Of a stretch of DNA of 64,000 bases, positions 45,556 to 57,066 are shown piece by piece; the first letter of the stretch is position 1; every line of letters starts with the position of its first letter. The DNA is taken from the NCBI GenBank assembly GCA_963763575.1, contig CAVXPD010000008.1, forward strand, positions 186,001 through 250,000. Direction: 5' to 3'. This DNA is from Bog-473 sp963763575 (GTDB taxonomy: Bacteria; Actinomycetota; Acidimicrobiia; Acidimicrobiales; RAAP-2). A program made the translations under genes and the position numbers. The notes under the pieces are model-generated. The model had not been told where the DNA came from. It saw nothing but the letters and a program-made list of their open reading frames with translations, and did no database searches.

Positions 45556-47898
45556 GTGGTGAGCGCACAGTCAAACCCGCCGTCATGGCTCGGCCGGAAC
45601 CTCGCCGTGATCCTCCTGGCGGTCACTGGTGCATGCCTCGCTCTCGGCGGAGCCCTCCACCTAGCCGATGCCGCCACTGCGGGAAACGCCGTCTGGGTTG
45701 CGTCCGGCGCCCTGGGGGCCGCCTATTCGCTCTGGACGATGGTGGACAGCTCCGCCGAGGACGCGTCGCGGTGGACCTCATCGCCCTCCTCGCCTCCGTT
45801 GGCGCACTTGCCGTCGGCGAGTATCTCGCCGCCGCGGTGATCAGCGTCATGATGGCCAGCGGACGGGCGCTCGAAGCATGGGCAGCCGGAAGGGCCAATC
45901 GTGGCCTGCGACGGCTCCTCGAACGCGCCCCCACCATGGCCCACCGCTACGAGGGGGAGGAACTCCGCACCGTCGCGGCGGACGGCGTGGCGCCCGGGGA
46001 CCGCCTCTTGGTTCAATCGGGGGAACCCGTACCCACTGACGGCATCCTGCTCACGACTGCCGTGCTCGATGAGTCGGCGCTCACCGGAGAGGCGCTGCCG
46101 GTCACACGAGAGCCGGAAGACCCCGTGCGCAGCGGCGTGCTCAACGCCGGGTCGCCCTTCGACGTGCGCGTGACCGCCCGTGCATCAGAGAGCGCGTACG
46201 CCGGCATTGTCCGCTTAGTCGCTGAGGCCGAGTCGTCGCAGGCTCCATTCGTTCGGCTGGCCGACAGTTACGCGATCTGGTTCCTTGTCATCAGTTTGGT
46301 CGTCGCCGCCGGAGCCTGGATCGCCGCCGGCCCGGCCAGGGCCGTTGCCGTCCTCGTCGTCGCCACACCGTGCCCGTTGATCCTCGCTGCGCCGGTGGCC
46401 CTCGTGGGAGGACTGTCACGCGCGGCGAGGCGGGGCGTCGTCGTCAAGGGCGGAGCCGTCCTCGAGCGCCTGGCGCAGTGCACGACACTCCTGATCGACA
46501 AGACGGGGACCTTAACCAGCGGCCACCCGGCGCTCACGACCATCGTGCCGTCGGGGATGCTGGCCCCTGGCGACGTGCTTCGCCTCGCCGCCTCCCTTGA
46601 CCAGGTTTCGCCGCACGTGCTCGCCCACTCGGTAGTCAAGGCGGCGCGAGTGAGGGGGTGTGACCTCGAGCTCCCAGATCGGGTCGAAGAGGTTGCTGGC
46701 TCGGGCATTCGAGGAGTTGTCGGCGACCACGGCGTGACGCTCGGCAAAACGTCGTGGATCGGGCTCGAGGGGTCGCCGGCCTGGGCCAAGACGGCACGCC
46801 GACGGGCCGACTAGACGGATCGTTGACCGTGTTCGTTGGCGTGGACGCTCAGCCCGCGGGCGCGCTGGTTTTGGACGACCCGTTGCGTCGTGACGCCCCG
46901 GGGACGATTCGCTCGCTGCGCAGCAACGGCATCGAACGAATCGTGATGGTCACGGGAGACCGCCCCGAGGTGGCAGATGCGATAGGTGCCGTCATCGGAG
47001 TCGACGAGGTGCTCGCCGAGCGCTCGCCCACAGACAAGTTGGATATCGTGCGCGCCGAGCGGCGCCGAGCGGCGATGATGATGGTCGGGGACGGTATCAA
47101 CGACGCCTCAGCCCTAGCGCTTGCCGATGTTGGCGTCGCCATGGGTGCCCAGGGTGCGTCAGCCTCGTCTGAGGCCGCCGACGTGGTCCTGACGGTCGAC
47201 CGGTTGGACCGGTTGGGAGAAGCCCGTACCCTTGCACGCAGAAGCCGTCGTATCGCGATTGAAAGCGTGCTGGCGGGCATGGCGATGTCAACCGTCGCCA
47301 TGGGGTTCGCGGCTGTCGGGCTCCTCCCCGCGGTGTGGGGCGCCATCCTCCAAGAGGGAATCGACCTTCTCGTGATTCTCAACGAACTGAGGACTCTTCG
47401 CCCGCCGAGCCAGGGCACGCACCTGGACGAGCCGGCATCTCTCCTGACTCAACGGTTCCAGACCGAACACCTGGTGATCCGGGCGGACCTCGATCGACTG
47501 CTCTCGGTCGCGGACGCTCTGGTAACCATGGACCAGGCGGATGCCGTGGCCGAAGTGCGTGCCGTGCAGAAGTTCCTGGTGGAAGAGGTAGGACCCCACG
47601 AAGAGGCCGAGCAGGAGATCGTCTACCCCGCCCTCGAGCGTGTCTGGGGGGCCGCGAGCCCACCGCACCCATGAGCCGCGCCCACGTCGAGATTGCCCAC
47701 CAGATCAGGCGGCTTGGGCAGCTGATCGATGACATCGGCGTCGACGGTCCCGACGACGAGGACATTGAGGAGATCCGTCGACTCCTCTATGGCCTACACG
47801 CCATCCTCCGTTTGCACACACTGCAGGAAGAGGAGAGCTACCTCTCGCTCGGGGACGAACCGGCTTTCCCAGCTCATGGACGACCCGTGGCAGTGTGA
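45556..47898 (+). CDS. P1B-5-type metal ATPase with C-terminal hemerythrin domain, frame-disrupted
   Basis: This is a heavy-metal P-type ATPase. The actuator (LDESALTGEALPVTRE), the TM metal site (VVATPCPLILAAP, a TPCP motif), phosphorylation loop (LLIDKTGTLTSGHPA), hinge (VMVTGDRPEVADAIG) and GDGINDASALALADVGVAMG are all present; the HP dipeptide lies near LDQVSPHVLAHSV. The last TM holds QEGIDLL. A hemerythrin domain follows (FQTEHLVIRADLDRLLSVADALV, HEEAEQEIVYPALERVWG). TPCP plus the C-terminal hemerythrin defines P1B-5 ATPases, linked to Ni or Fe. Frame breaks lie near 45750, 46812 and 47650 (G6 where G7 is needed). Start GTG at 45556. Confidence 0.85.
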
Positions 47899-47979
47899 CC
47901 AGAGAGTGTCCGAACGAATTCCAGTGACCGCTGATTCAATTGGCTACACGCGAGGCACCGCCGAGACGGCTGGGCGCAC

Positions 47980-49692
47980 GTGATGCCGATTCGGCAAGGG
48001 GATCGGTGCCGAATGCGGCGAGTCCGGCATCGAGACGCGACCCTCCGCAGCTGCCCACGGAAGGTGGCTTTACCTTCGACGCTCTTCATGGCGATGATCG
48101 TGCTGAGTAACTGCACGAGCGGAACTTCGATAACGCTGCCGAATCTGCAGTCGCCGATTCGGTATCCGTCGAATTCGGGCGCCGAGGGCGCTATCAGCTC
48201 ACCCGGTGGTCCGTTCCTCTACGACCAACAGGGTCGCGTCGTCTTCTTCCACGGGGTGAACGCGGTATACAAGCACCCGCCCTACGAGCTCTACCCTGCC
48301 CCTGGCAAGCCGTGGGACCTCGGCGCCGCCGACGCGTCGCTGATGGCGAGGCTCGGGTTCAACGTCGTTCGACTTGGGATGACCTGGAAGGGTCTCGAGC
48401 CGGGGATCGCTCCAACCAACGACCCCGCTATCTGTACGCCCGGCGCGCCGCATGATCCGGGCCAGTTCAGTCAGGGAGTCCTCGACTCCTACCTCAGAAA
48501 GGTGAAAGAGACCGTCGACGTGCTCGGTCGCTTCCATATCTACACGCTGCTCGACATGCACCAAGACGTGTACAACGAGCTGTTCGACGGAGAGGGAGCG
48601 CCGAACTGGGCCGTGTGCACCGACGGAGCACCGAACACCGAACCGCCCGGACGCTGGTCCCAGAACTACGGGACCGCCGCAGCGGGAGCGGCCTACCGCC
48701 ACTTCTGGACCAACGACGTGGTCGGTGACCTCCAAGGGGAGTACGACCGGGTCTGGGCCGCGGTGGCGAGCTACTTCCGGGGCGATCCCTGGATCCTCGG
48801 ATACGACCCGTTCAACGAGCCGTTCTCGACCTCGCTGGTCACGTCAGGAGACGAGAAGTTCGACGGCCAACTCGAATGCTTCTATACCGGCCGGTCGTTC
48901 GTGGGTGCCCCCTCTCACGGTGCCCCGTCGATCACTTGCCCCCCGGGCGATCCGCTCGCCGGCGTCGTCCCGGCGATTCAGACGGCCGATCGCGGTGCCT
49001 TGGTCTTCTACGAGCCGGACATCTACAGCAGTCGCGGATCCACGAACTTTGTCGGTCCCATGACTTTCCCTAACCTTGTCCTTAACGTGCACGTCTATTG
49101 CGGACAGCGAAGCGGGAAGACGGGGAATCCGACCGACATCGCCGCCTGTGCTGCTCAGGAGCAGCATTCGCTCACGACGCGCTCGGAGGACCGAGGAGAC
49201 CTCGGCTCGACGGCTCAGCCCGGGGGTCCTGCCTGGTTCTTGAGCGAGTTCGGTGCCACGTCCAACGCAATCCTGCTCGATCGGCTGACTTCCGAGGCCG
49301 ACCGGAGCATGGTCGGCTGGACCTACTGGTCGTGGAAATTCTACGCCGACCCCACGGGAAGCTCGGCGGAGGGACTCGTTGCCGCGCACGGATCGCTCCG
49401 TTCGACCGCGTCGGTGCTCTCTCGTACGTATCCCCAAGCGATCGCCGGCCGTCCGACGTCCATGTCCTTCGACCCGTCAAATGGGGCCTTTCACCTGGCT
49501 TACGTTCCGGACCACACTGTTCACGCACCGACCGCGGTGTTCGTCCCGACACAGATTCATTACCCAAGCGGGTATTGCGCCAAAGTCTCCGGCGGGACCA
49601 TCATCTCGAAGCCCGGTAAGGAAGTCCTTCTGGTCGAGAACGCCAGTGCCGGACGGTCGGTGTCAGTGTCGTTGACCTCGGGATCATGCTGA
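47980..49692 (+). CDS. glycoside hydrolase family 5 (endoglycoceramidase-like) lipoprotein
   Basis: This is an exported glycosidase of the GH5 type, similar to endoglycoceramidases. A basic start is followed by a short hydrophobic segment with a possible lipobox ending in Cys (FMAMIVLSNCTSG). The TIM barrel begins at GPFLYDQQGRVVFFHGVNAV; the acid/base Glu is in GYDPFNEPFS and the nucleophile Glu in AWFLSEFGATSNA. A beta-sandwich follows (MSFDPSNGAFHLAYVPDHTV). The substrate could be a glycolipid or a beta-linked sugar. It is monocistronic in the last cassette before the tRNA. Alternative start: an in-frame ATG 33 bp on. Confidence 0.88.
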   Translation: MMPIRQGDRCRMRRVRHRDATLRSCPRKVALPSTLFMAMIVLSNCTSGTSITLPNLQSPIRYPSNSGAEGAISSPGGPFLYDQQGRVVFFHGVNAVYKHPPYELYPAPGKPWDLGAADASLMARLGFNVVRLGMTWKGLEPGIAPTNDPAICTPGAPHDPGQFSQGVLDSYLRKVKETVDVLGRFHIYTLLDMHQDVYNELFDGEGAPNWAVCTDGAPNTEPPGRWSQNYGTAAAGAAYRHFWTNDVVGDLQGEYDRVWAAVASYFRGDPWILGYDPFNEPFSTSLVTSGDEKFDGQLECFYTGRSFVGAPSHGAPSITCPPGDPLAGVVPAIQTADRGALVFYEPDIYSSRGSTNFVGPMTFPNLVLNVHVYCGQRSGKTGNPTDIAACAAQEQHSLTTRSEDRGDLGSTAQPGGPAWFLSEFGATSNAILLDRLTSEADRSMVGWTYWSWKFYADPTGSSAEGLVAAHGSLRSTASVLSRTYPQAIAGRPTSMSFDPSNGAFHLAYVPDHTVHAPTAVFVPTQIHYPSGYCAKVSGGTIISKPGKEVLLVENASAGRSVSVSLTSGSC

Positions 49693-50809
49693 ATGGCGTG
49701 ATAACTGGCTGGCCCACGAAGAGCGGGGCTCGACGGTTCCCTGCGGTACCAGCCGTTCTTGTCGGCACCGAGCGGACAACCATTACCTGGTCAACGATAG
49801 GACCGGCGCGGCGAAGCTCGCTGACTTCACCGATCTCGATGCCGACAGCCACCTCTCGGATTTCACGATCGCTGGCTTGCCAATCGGGCCCCGATAAGTG
49901 ATTGCCTGCGGCGTCGGTACAGCCAATCTGGCGAAGTGTCCCACCCTCTAGGGGTCAGTTGGGCCGGTCAGTTTTCGGCTGCAATTACTCTCCGCCGTTC
50001 GATACCTCAGCTTCGAGCATCGTCTTCAGTCTGGTTCATGTTGCACGCTTCTGGCGACGACCCATCGACGAAACGATAGCCGACTGCTACACAATCAATG
50101 GCACCCACTTGCCTCGGACTACGGGGGACTATGTCAAGGTGTGCTCACGAGATGTCCTTGCGCTCGAGGAATGGGCAAGCACGCTGGGTGGTTCGCTTAA
50201 GAAGTGCGACAAGTGCTGGGGCTGACAACGTGTCCCGTTCATCGGCGTGAGGTTCGGAATGAGGGGTCGAACTCATTCCTGAGTGCGGTGATATCGCTCT
50301 GCATCTGTGCCACAGCATCGGGGGCATCGTGGCTGTCACACGTCTGCCTTGGTTCGGAGCCCTCGCAGGAGACCCGATGGTCCCTCACTACAGTGCAGTC
50401 TCTGGAGAACTTGTACCCCTCAAGTCCTCCCGCCGGACTGGTTCCGGCACGCAAAGTGTCTCTTGGTCTCCTGGTCGCCATTCCTCTCGGTTTCGGCGGT
50501 GATGGTGCCCTGGCATGCCCACGAGCATTGAGCCGACTGCTGTTGGGTTTGGGCGTTGCGTCGCCGATCTTGGTGGCGCTCGTCGTGCCCGAATTGATCA
50601 CCAGAGTGCCGTTCGATGAGGCGTCGTACGCCGAGATCGACTGGGGACCAATCGCCGACCTTGGGTCAGCGGTGCTGTCCTCGATAGGAGCCTGGTTTGC
50701 TTGGGCAAAGTGGAAATATCCGGACGGGTGAGGGCTGGAGCTTTGACGAAGTAGCCGCTCCTTGACCTCTATGCGTCGATGATGACGATGAAGGTTCCGA
50801 ATGACCGTC
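49693..50809. other. long stretch without a convincing gene
   Basis: Short frames include one ending GSLKKCDKCWG (49902-50225) and another with three hydrophobic segments ending FAWAKWKYPDG (50204-50731, e.g. SRLLLGLGVASPILVALVV). The second may be the end of a small membrane gene. No family is recognised for either. The stretch ends at the left arm of the tRNA. Confidence 0.3.
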
Positions 50810-50936
50810 CTCAGCTTCGGTAGCTGAGAACGCGCACCTCCGTGTGGCACGTTTGTGGCACGACGGCCGTTTCGTGGCTTCGAACCCGAGAGCTGCGCTA
50901 CTCAGTCACTGACCCTGACCTGCGAGGTTGGACGAG
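50810..50936. repeat. left arm next to the intact tRNA-Gly (module I)
   Basis: Palindrome CTCAGC-TTCGGTA-GCTGAG is at 50810-50828, GTGGCACG at 50844 and 50855, then ACCTGCGAGGTTGG just before the tRNA 3' end. Modules B, F and G share these features. This is the end of the last inserted element next to its attachment site. Confidence 0.8.
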
Positions 50937-51007
50937 AGCGGGCGACGGGAATCGAACCCGCGTTCTCAGCTTGGGAAGCTGATGTTCTGCCTCTGAACTA
51001 CGCCCGC
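50937..51007 (-). tRNA. tRNA-Gly (CCC)
   Basis: A complete cloverleaf is visible on the minus strand: acceptor GCGGGCG paired with CGCCCGC, D stem GTTC/GAAC, anticodon stem TCAGC/GCTGA with loop UUCCCAA (anticodon CCC at 50973-50975), T stem GCGGG/CCCGT. CCA is not encoded. It decodes GGG glycine codons. Its 3' half is copied in six other places in the window, so it is the attachment site of the inserted elements. Confidence 0.96.
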
Positions 51008-51110
51008 GGGCCGCCGCCACACTATCCTCTGACCCCGCTTGCGATTCCCCAGGTGGCGCTCGCACTCCGCCACCGATCGCTCGACGTACTGCAAGTCTGA
51101 GGGAGCATTT

Positions 51111-53192
<2,082 letters not shown>

Positions 53193-53222
53193 GCTCGGGC
53201 GCCGCGCTCCGGCCCGGCCCGA

Positions 53223-53651
53223 CTACCCCGCCCCGACCCCCAGGCCGTAGGCCCGTTCGGGCCGCAGAGTCAGCACCAGCCGGCGGTCCGAAACCATGGC
53301 CGCCCGGTACTCGTCCCAGTCGGGGTGCTCGCCCTGGCCGGCGCGGTAGTACCCGATGAGCGCCTCGACCGTCTCGTCCCTGGGATCGGCCGCCACCGGC
53401 GACAACTCGGCCACCGCCTCGATGACGACGTACTGGAAGAAGGTCTCGCCCATTACGTAGAGCGAGGCCCGGGGGTCGCGCCGCAGGTTCTTCGTCTTGG
53501 CGCGGTCGTCCGTGAGCGAGATGAGGAGCGAGCCCCGGTCGCCCGGAACGAACATGATGTTGGACAGCTGGGGCCGCCCGTTGGCCCGGATGGTGGCCAG
53601 GACGCCCTGTCGGCGGTTCCGAGCGAAGGCGAGTGCGTCGGTCAGATCCAT
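53223..53651 (-). CDS. PPOX-class F420-dependent oxidoreductase
   Basis: This is a split-barrel oxidoreductase of 142 residues. The family start FARNRRQGVLATIRANGRPQLSNIMF is followed by LLISLTDDRAKTKNLRRDPRASL and a C-terminal RLVLTLRPERAYG. The F420-dependent subgroup is suggested by length and by the RPQLSN motif. It is convergent with the Fe-S oxidoreductase gene and on the same strand as the aquaporin. Confidence 0.87.
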   Translation of the reverse strand: MDLTDALAFARNRRQGVLATIRANGRPQLSNIMFVPGDRGSLLISLTDDRAKTKNLRRDPRASLYVMGETFFQYVVIEAVAELSPVAADPRDETVEALIGYYRAGQGEHPDWDEYRAAMVSDRRLVLTLRPERAYGLGVGAG

Positions 53652-53669
53652 GGATCCGACCGTACCGGT

Positions 53670-54432
53670 TTATGCGGGCGCCGGATCCGGCTGCTCGGTG
53701 ACCGGGCCGGCCGGCTCGTCCTCGGATCCGTAGGTCAGCAGCAGGTGAATCAGGGCCGCCACGATGGCGCCGACCAGCGGCGCCACGATGAAGAGCCAGA
53801 CCTGGCTGAGCGCAGTACCCCCGACCACGAGGGCCGGGCCAAGGCTGCGGGCGGGATTGACCGACGTGCCGGTCAGCGGGATGCCGATCAGGTGCACCAT
53901 CAGCAGCGCAAAGCCGATGGCGACGCCCGCCGCGCCCTGGATCGCCGCCTTGTGGGTCGCGAAGAGGACGACCAGCACGAACACTGTCGGTCAGCACGAC
54001 CTCGATGAGAAACGCTCCCCCCTGGCTCACGAACAGGTGCGACTCGCTCCCATACCCGTCGGTCCCGAGACCCTGCACACTCTTGTGGTACAGCAGGGAC
54101 GTCGTGAACATCCAGTAGAGGAGATAGGCCCCGGCGATGCCGCCGGCGAACTGCGCCACCCAGTAGCCGACGCCCTCCACGATCTTCATCCGTCCGGATG
54201 CGACGAAGCCCAGCGTGACGGCCGGGTTGACGTGGCACCCCGAGATCGGGCCAATGGCGTACACGAGCGCCACCAGCACGAGGCCGAATGCCATGGCCGT
54301 CGCCACCACGCCGGCGGCGTAGCTCAGGCCAAAGAGTTTGAAGCCGAATGATTCGGTGGCCACGCCGACGGCGATGACGACCAGCACCAGGGTGCCCAGG
54401 AACTCCGCCACCAGCTTCCTGATGTCAAACAT
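53670..54432 (-). CDS. aquaporin (MIP family), frame-disrupted
   Basis: This is a six-TM water/solute channel. The first NPA is in GCHVNPAVTLGF and the second, as NPA, in GTSVNPARSLGPAL. The first frame runs through TM4 and is lost after FLIEVVLTD; the next frame continues VFVLVVLFATHKAAIQGAAGV and ends at 53670. Removing one base near 53985 joins them (about 254 residues). Arg after the second NPA and the size fit the AqpZ/aquaporin group. ATG at 54432. Confidence 0.85.
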
Positions 54433-54573
54433 GTGACCTCCAGTGTCCAGGCGAGGGAAATGGACAACGGGAAGTCTGGCAGCGTCTCTTGATGCAATCG
54501 CGGATCCCTGAGGCGTCCGACCTGGGCAGATCCGTCGCAGCGGTCGGCGTCGGCGACGCCGTCGGCCGGCGCC

Positions 54574-54993
54574 CTAGATGTTGGCGTTCGCCTTCTCGTC
54601 CGCCTCCCGCAGCCGGGTCGCCATCGCCGCCAGCATCTTGCGGGCGAGCGCCGGCACCGCGTCGAGCACGCCGTTGAACTGGCGCTGCCCGAGCACGAGA
54701 AGGGTCATGTCGGTCTCGGAGGTGACCGTGGCCGAGCGGGGGCGTCGGTCGAGCAACGCCATCTCCCCGAAGTACTGGCCCGGTCCGAGCGTGGCCACCT
54801 TGCGGTTGTTGCGTCGCACCGCCGCTTGGCCCTTGACGATGAGGAAGAACTCCCGCCCGATCGTCCCCTGCTCGGTCAGCATCCGCCCCGGCGGCACCGT
54901 CACCTCTTCGAGCGCCCTCCGGATCGTCCGCAGGTCCTTCGCCGACGACGTGGAGAACAGCCAGATCTTCGAAAGGTCCAGGTCCTTAGCCAT
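54574..54993 (-). CDS. cyclic-nucleotide-binding domain protein
   Basis: This is a small Crp-like sensor domain without a DNA-binding part. After N-terminal helices (LDLSKIWLFSTSSAKDLRTI) the beta-roll has VPPGRMLTEQGTIGREFFLIVKG and the cassette GQYFGEMALLDRRPRSATV, with the usual Glu and Arg. The frame is open to 55050, but I chose the ATG at 54993. It is a paralogue of the disrupted gene at 44957-45384. Confidence 0.85.
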   Translation of the reverse strand: MAKDLDLSKIWLFSTSSAKDLRTIRRALEEVTVPPGRMLTEQGTIGREFFLIVKGQAAVRRNNRKVATLGPGQYFGEMALLDRRPRSATVTSETDMTLLVLGQRQFNGVLDAVPALARKMLAAMATRLREADEKANANI

Positions 54994-55134
54994 GGGCGCC
55001 AACAGTAGCCCTCGGTTCTCGTCGCGTGCGGGTCCGAGCCGCGTTCCCACGCGCCGTCCTGAACGGGTCCGAACCGCCCTTCGGGCGCCCGCTGCGCCGG
55101 CCCGCCACCCGTCGGGACGGCAGCACCCGCCGGC

Positions 55135-55473
55135 TCAGACCGCGTCGGCCCCGCGCTCGCCGGTGCGCACGCGCACCACCGTCTCGGCCGGCACGACCCA
55201 CACCTTGCCGTCGCCGATCTTGCCGGTGGCGGCGGAAGACACGATGGCGTCGACGACGGCCTCGGCGCGGTCGTCCTCGACGAGCACCTCGACCCGGAGC
55301 TTGGGCACGAAGTCGACCTGGTACTCGGCGCCCCGGTAGTTCTCGGTGTGACCCCGCTGGCGCCCGTATCCCTGCGCCTCGGTGAGGGTCATGCCCTGAA
55401 TACCCATGTTCTTCAGGACGTTCTTGACGTCGTCGAGCTTGAACGGCTTGACCACCGCCACTACGAGCTTCAT
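55135..55473 (-). CDS. glnB: nitrogen regulatory protein PII
   Basis: This is a 112-residue PII signal protein, a trimer sensing 2-oxoglutarate and ATP/ADP. It starts MKLVVAVVKPFKLDDVKNVL, has the T-loop with the modifiable Tyr (GRQRGHTENYRGAEYQVDF) and ends VRVRTGERGADAV, a normal full length. The second PII is 3.2 kb away with the ammonium transporter, and their sequences are similar. It is monocistronic on the minus strand. Confidence 0.93.
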   Translation of the reverse strand: MKLVVAVVKPFKLDDVKNVLKNMGIQGMTLTEAQGYGRQRGHTENYRGAEYQVDFVPKLRVEVLVEDDRAEAVVDAIVSSAATGKIGDGKVWVVPAETVVRVRTGERGADAV

Positions 55474-55617
55474 CGCTGTGCTCCTCCGATCGGCCGGGCC
55501 TCGCCGCCCACACCGGGCACCCTACCGAGGGGTCCCGGGCCTGGCACCACGGGCGAATTCACACCGCCGTAACCTGCTCGAAGCGAGCCGTTCGCGAGCC
55601 GGGGGTAGCCTGCGACG

Positions 55618-56202
55618 ATGCCCTCGCCACGCCGCAACGGCGACTTTGGGGACGATGCCCCCACCATGACCCGCTGGGAGCGGCTCAAGTACACGCTCGT
55701 CCGCGCGGAGGAGGAGCCCGACGACAAGAGCCGGGCTGAGGACCGCGCCGTCGAGGACATCGAAGAGGACATCCGTCAGTCCAACGACAGGGAACGGGCC
55801 ATCGGGCTCGCGGCGGGGCCGATCGCCGCCCTCGTGGGCATCGTGATCGGCTCGTCCTCGATCGACTACGCCCGATCACATCACGAGAGTCTGGGGACGT
55901 TCGAGACGCTCACCTACGTGCTGCTGGGCCTCGCGGTGCTGATTCTGGTGTCTTCCCTCAGGCGCAAGCGGTTGTTTCAGGGGATCACGCTGGCGCTCTA
56001 CGGCTTGGCCGTCTTCAATCTGCACTACTGGGGCTTCGGCATACCGTTCGTCATGGCCGGCGCGTGGTACCTGGTGCGCGCCTACCGCTTCCAACAAGAG
56101 TTGAAACGGGCCGAGGCGGCCAGCACCGGGGCGCCGCAATCGAAGGGCGTGGCAAACGGGGCACGGCCCCGCCCCAGCAAGCGCTACACGCCCCGCGCCT
56201 GA
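55618..56202 (+). CDS. membrane protein, unknown
   Basis: This 194-residue protein has a charged N-terminus (DKSRAEDRAVEDIEEDIR), three hydrophobic segments (AIGLAAGPIAALVGIVIG; LTYVLLGLAVLILVSSL; GITLALYGLAVF..VMAGAWYL) and a basic tail. Similar proteins are found in many actinobacteria without known function. The last codons overlap the end of the convergent gene at 56184. Confidence 0.75.
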   Translation: MPSPRRNGDFGDDAPTMTRWERLKYTLVRAEEEPDDKSRAEDRAVEDIEEDIRQSNDRERAIGLAAGPIAALVGIVIGSSSIDYARSHHESLGTFETLTYVLLGLAVLILVSSLRRKRLFQGITLALYGLAVFNLHYWGFGIPFVMAGAWYLVRAYRFQQELKRAEAASTGAPQSKGVANGARPRPSKRYTPRA

Positions 56203-56804
56203 ACAGGTTTGGTCGAACGCCGCTCGGTGCGGGCGCGCCACACGACGACGGACACGATGAGGACGAAGGCCGCGAACAGGATGACGGGGAGGATGTAGAC
56301 CTTCCACGACGCGTGTTCTGACTCGACGATCCTGACCGGCGACACGAGGCCGGGATCGCCGGGTACGGCAATGGCGTGCACCGTTGCTCCGGGCGCGAAG
56401 AACGCGGTGCCGGGAAGCGGTTCGTCGTGAGTGTGCCCGTCGAGCTGGTACGTACCCCGGCAGGCGTAGCCGGCGCCGTTGCTTCCGCTGCCTCCGAGCA
56501 GTCCCTGGCACTTGGTGACGGTGAAGGAGACCGGAACACCTTGGCCGCGCAACTCGTCGATCTGCTGGTTCTTGTCGACTCCGGCGATGGCGAAGACGAT
56601 GACGAGAACGGCCAAGGCGGCCAAGACGAGCCCGACCGCGACCTTGGCCACGGTGCGCCCATCGACCTGTGCGCCCGCACCGCGCAGCGTGGACACCGGT
56701 CCCTCCGGGGTATGCGCGGGGTGCGGCACCATCGGGTCTTCGTGCGGTGCAGCGTTCGTCGGGTCGGGCTGAGTCAACAGGTCGCCTTGTGCCAAAGCGG
56801 ACAT
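56184..56804 (-). CDS. membrane protein, unknown
   Basis: This 206-residue protein has two membrane segments (KVAVGLVLAALAVLVIVFAI and VYILPVILFAAFVLIVSVVV) and an extracellular domain between them with two Cys (TVTKCQGLLGG, GYACRGTYQLDG). The domain resembles DUF3592-type modules. I chose the ATG at 56804; the frame is open to 56870. It overlaps the convergent gene by 19 bp. Confidence 0.72.
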   Translation of the reverse strand: MSALAQGDLLTQPDPTNAAPHEDPMVPHPAHTPEGPVSTLRGAGAQVDGRTVAKVAVGLVLAALAVLVIVFAIAGVDKNQQIDELRGQGVPVSFTVTKCQGLLGGSGSNGAGYACRGTYQLDGHTHDEPLPGTAFFAPGATVHAIAVPGDPGLVSPVRIVESEHASWKVYILPVILFAAFVLIVSVVVWRARTERRSTKPVQARGV

Positions 56805-57066
56805 CGTAGTGGGGACCCACCTCCGTCCACCGAGCGCGGAGCACACGCCGCGTACCGAACTCCCGAACACGTCCTCGGCCGGGATTTTGAGTCCCTCGGT
56901 GGATTAACGCGACCGAAACACAGCGGTGACGATGTGGAAACTCCTGGCCTGCATCCTTTCTGCGGCGGGGAGAACCGTCTGAAGCGGCTGCCGTACCTGA
57001 AGTTCTGTGACTCGTGCACAGGGTGGAGCGAAGGGGCGGCGGCGACGACAGTGAGGAGAGAACTTA

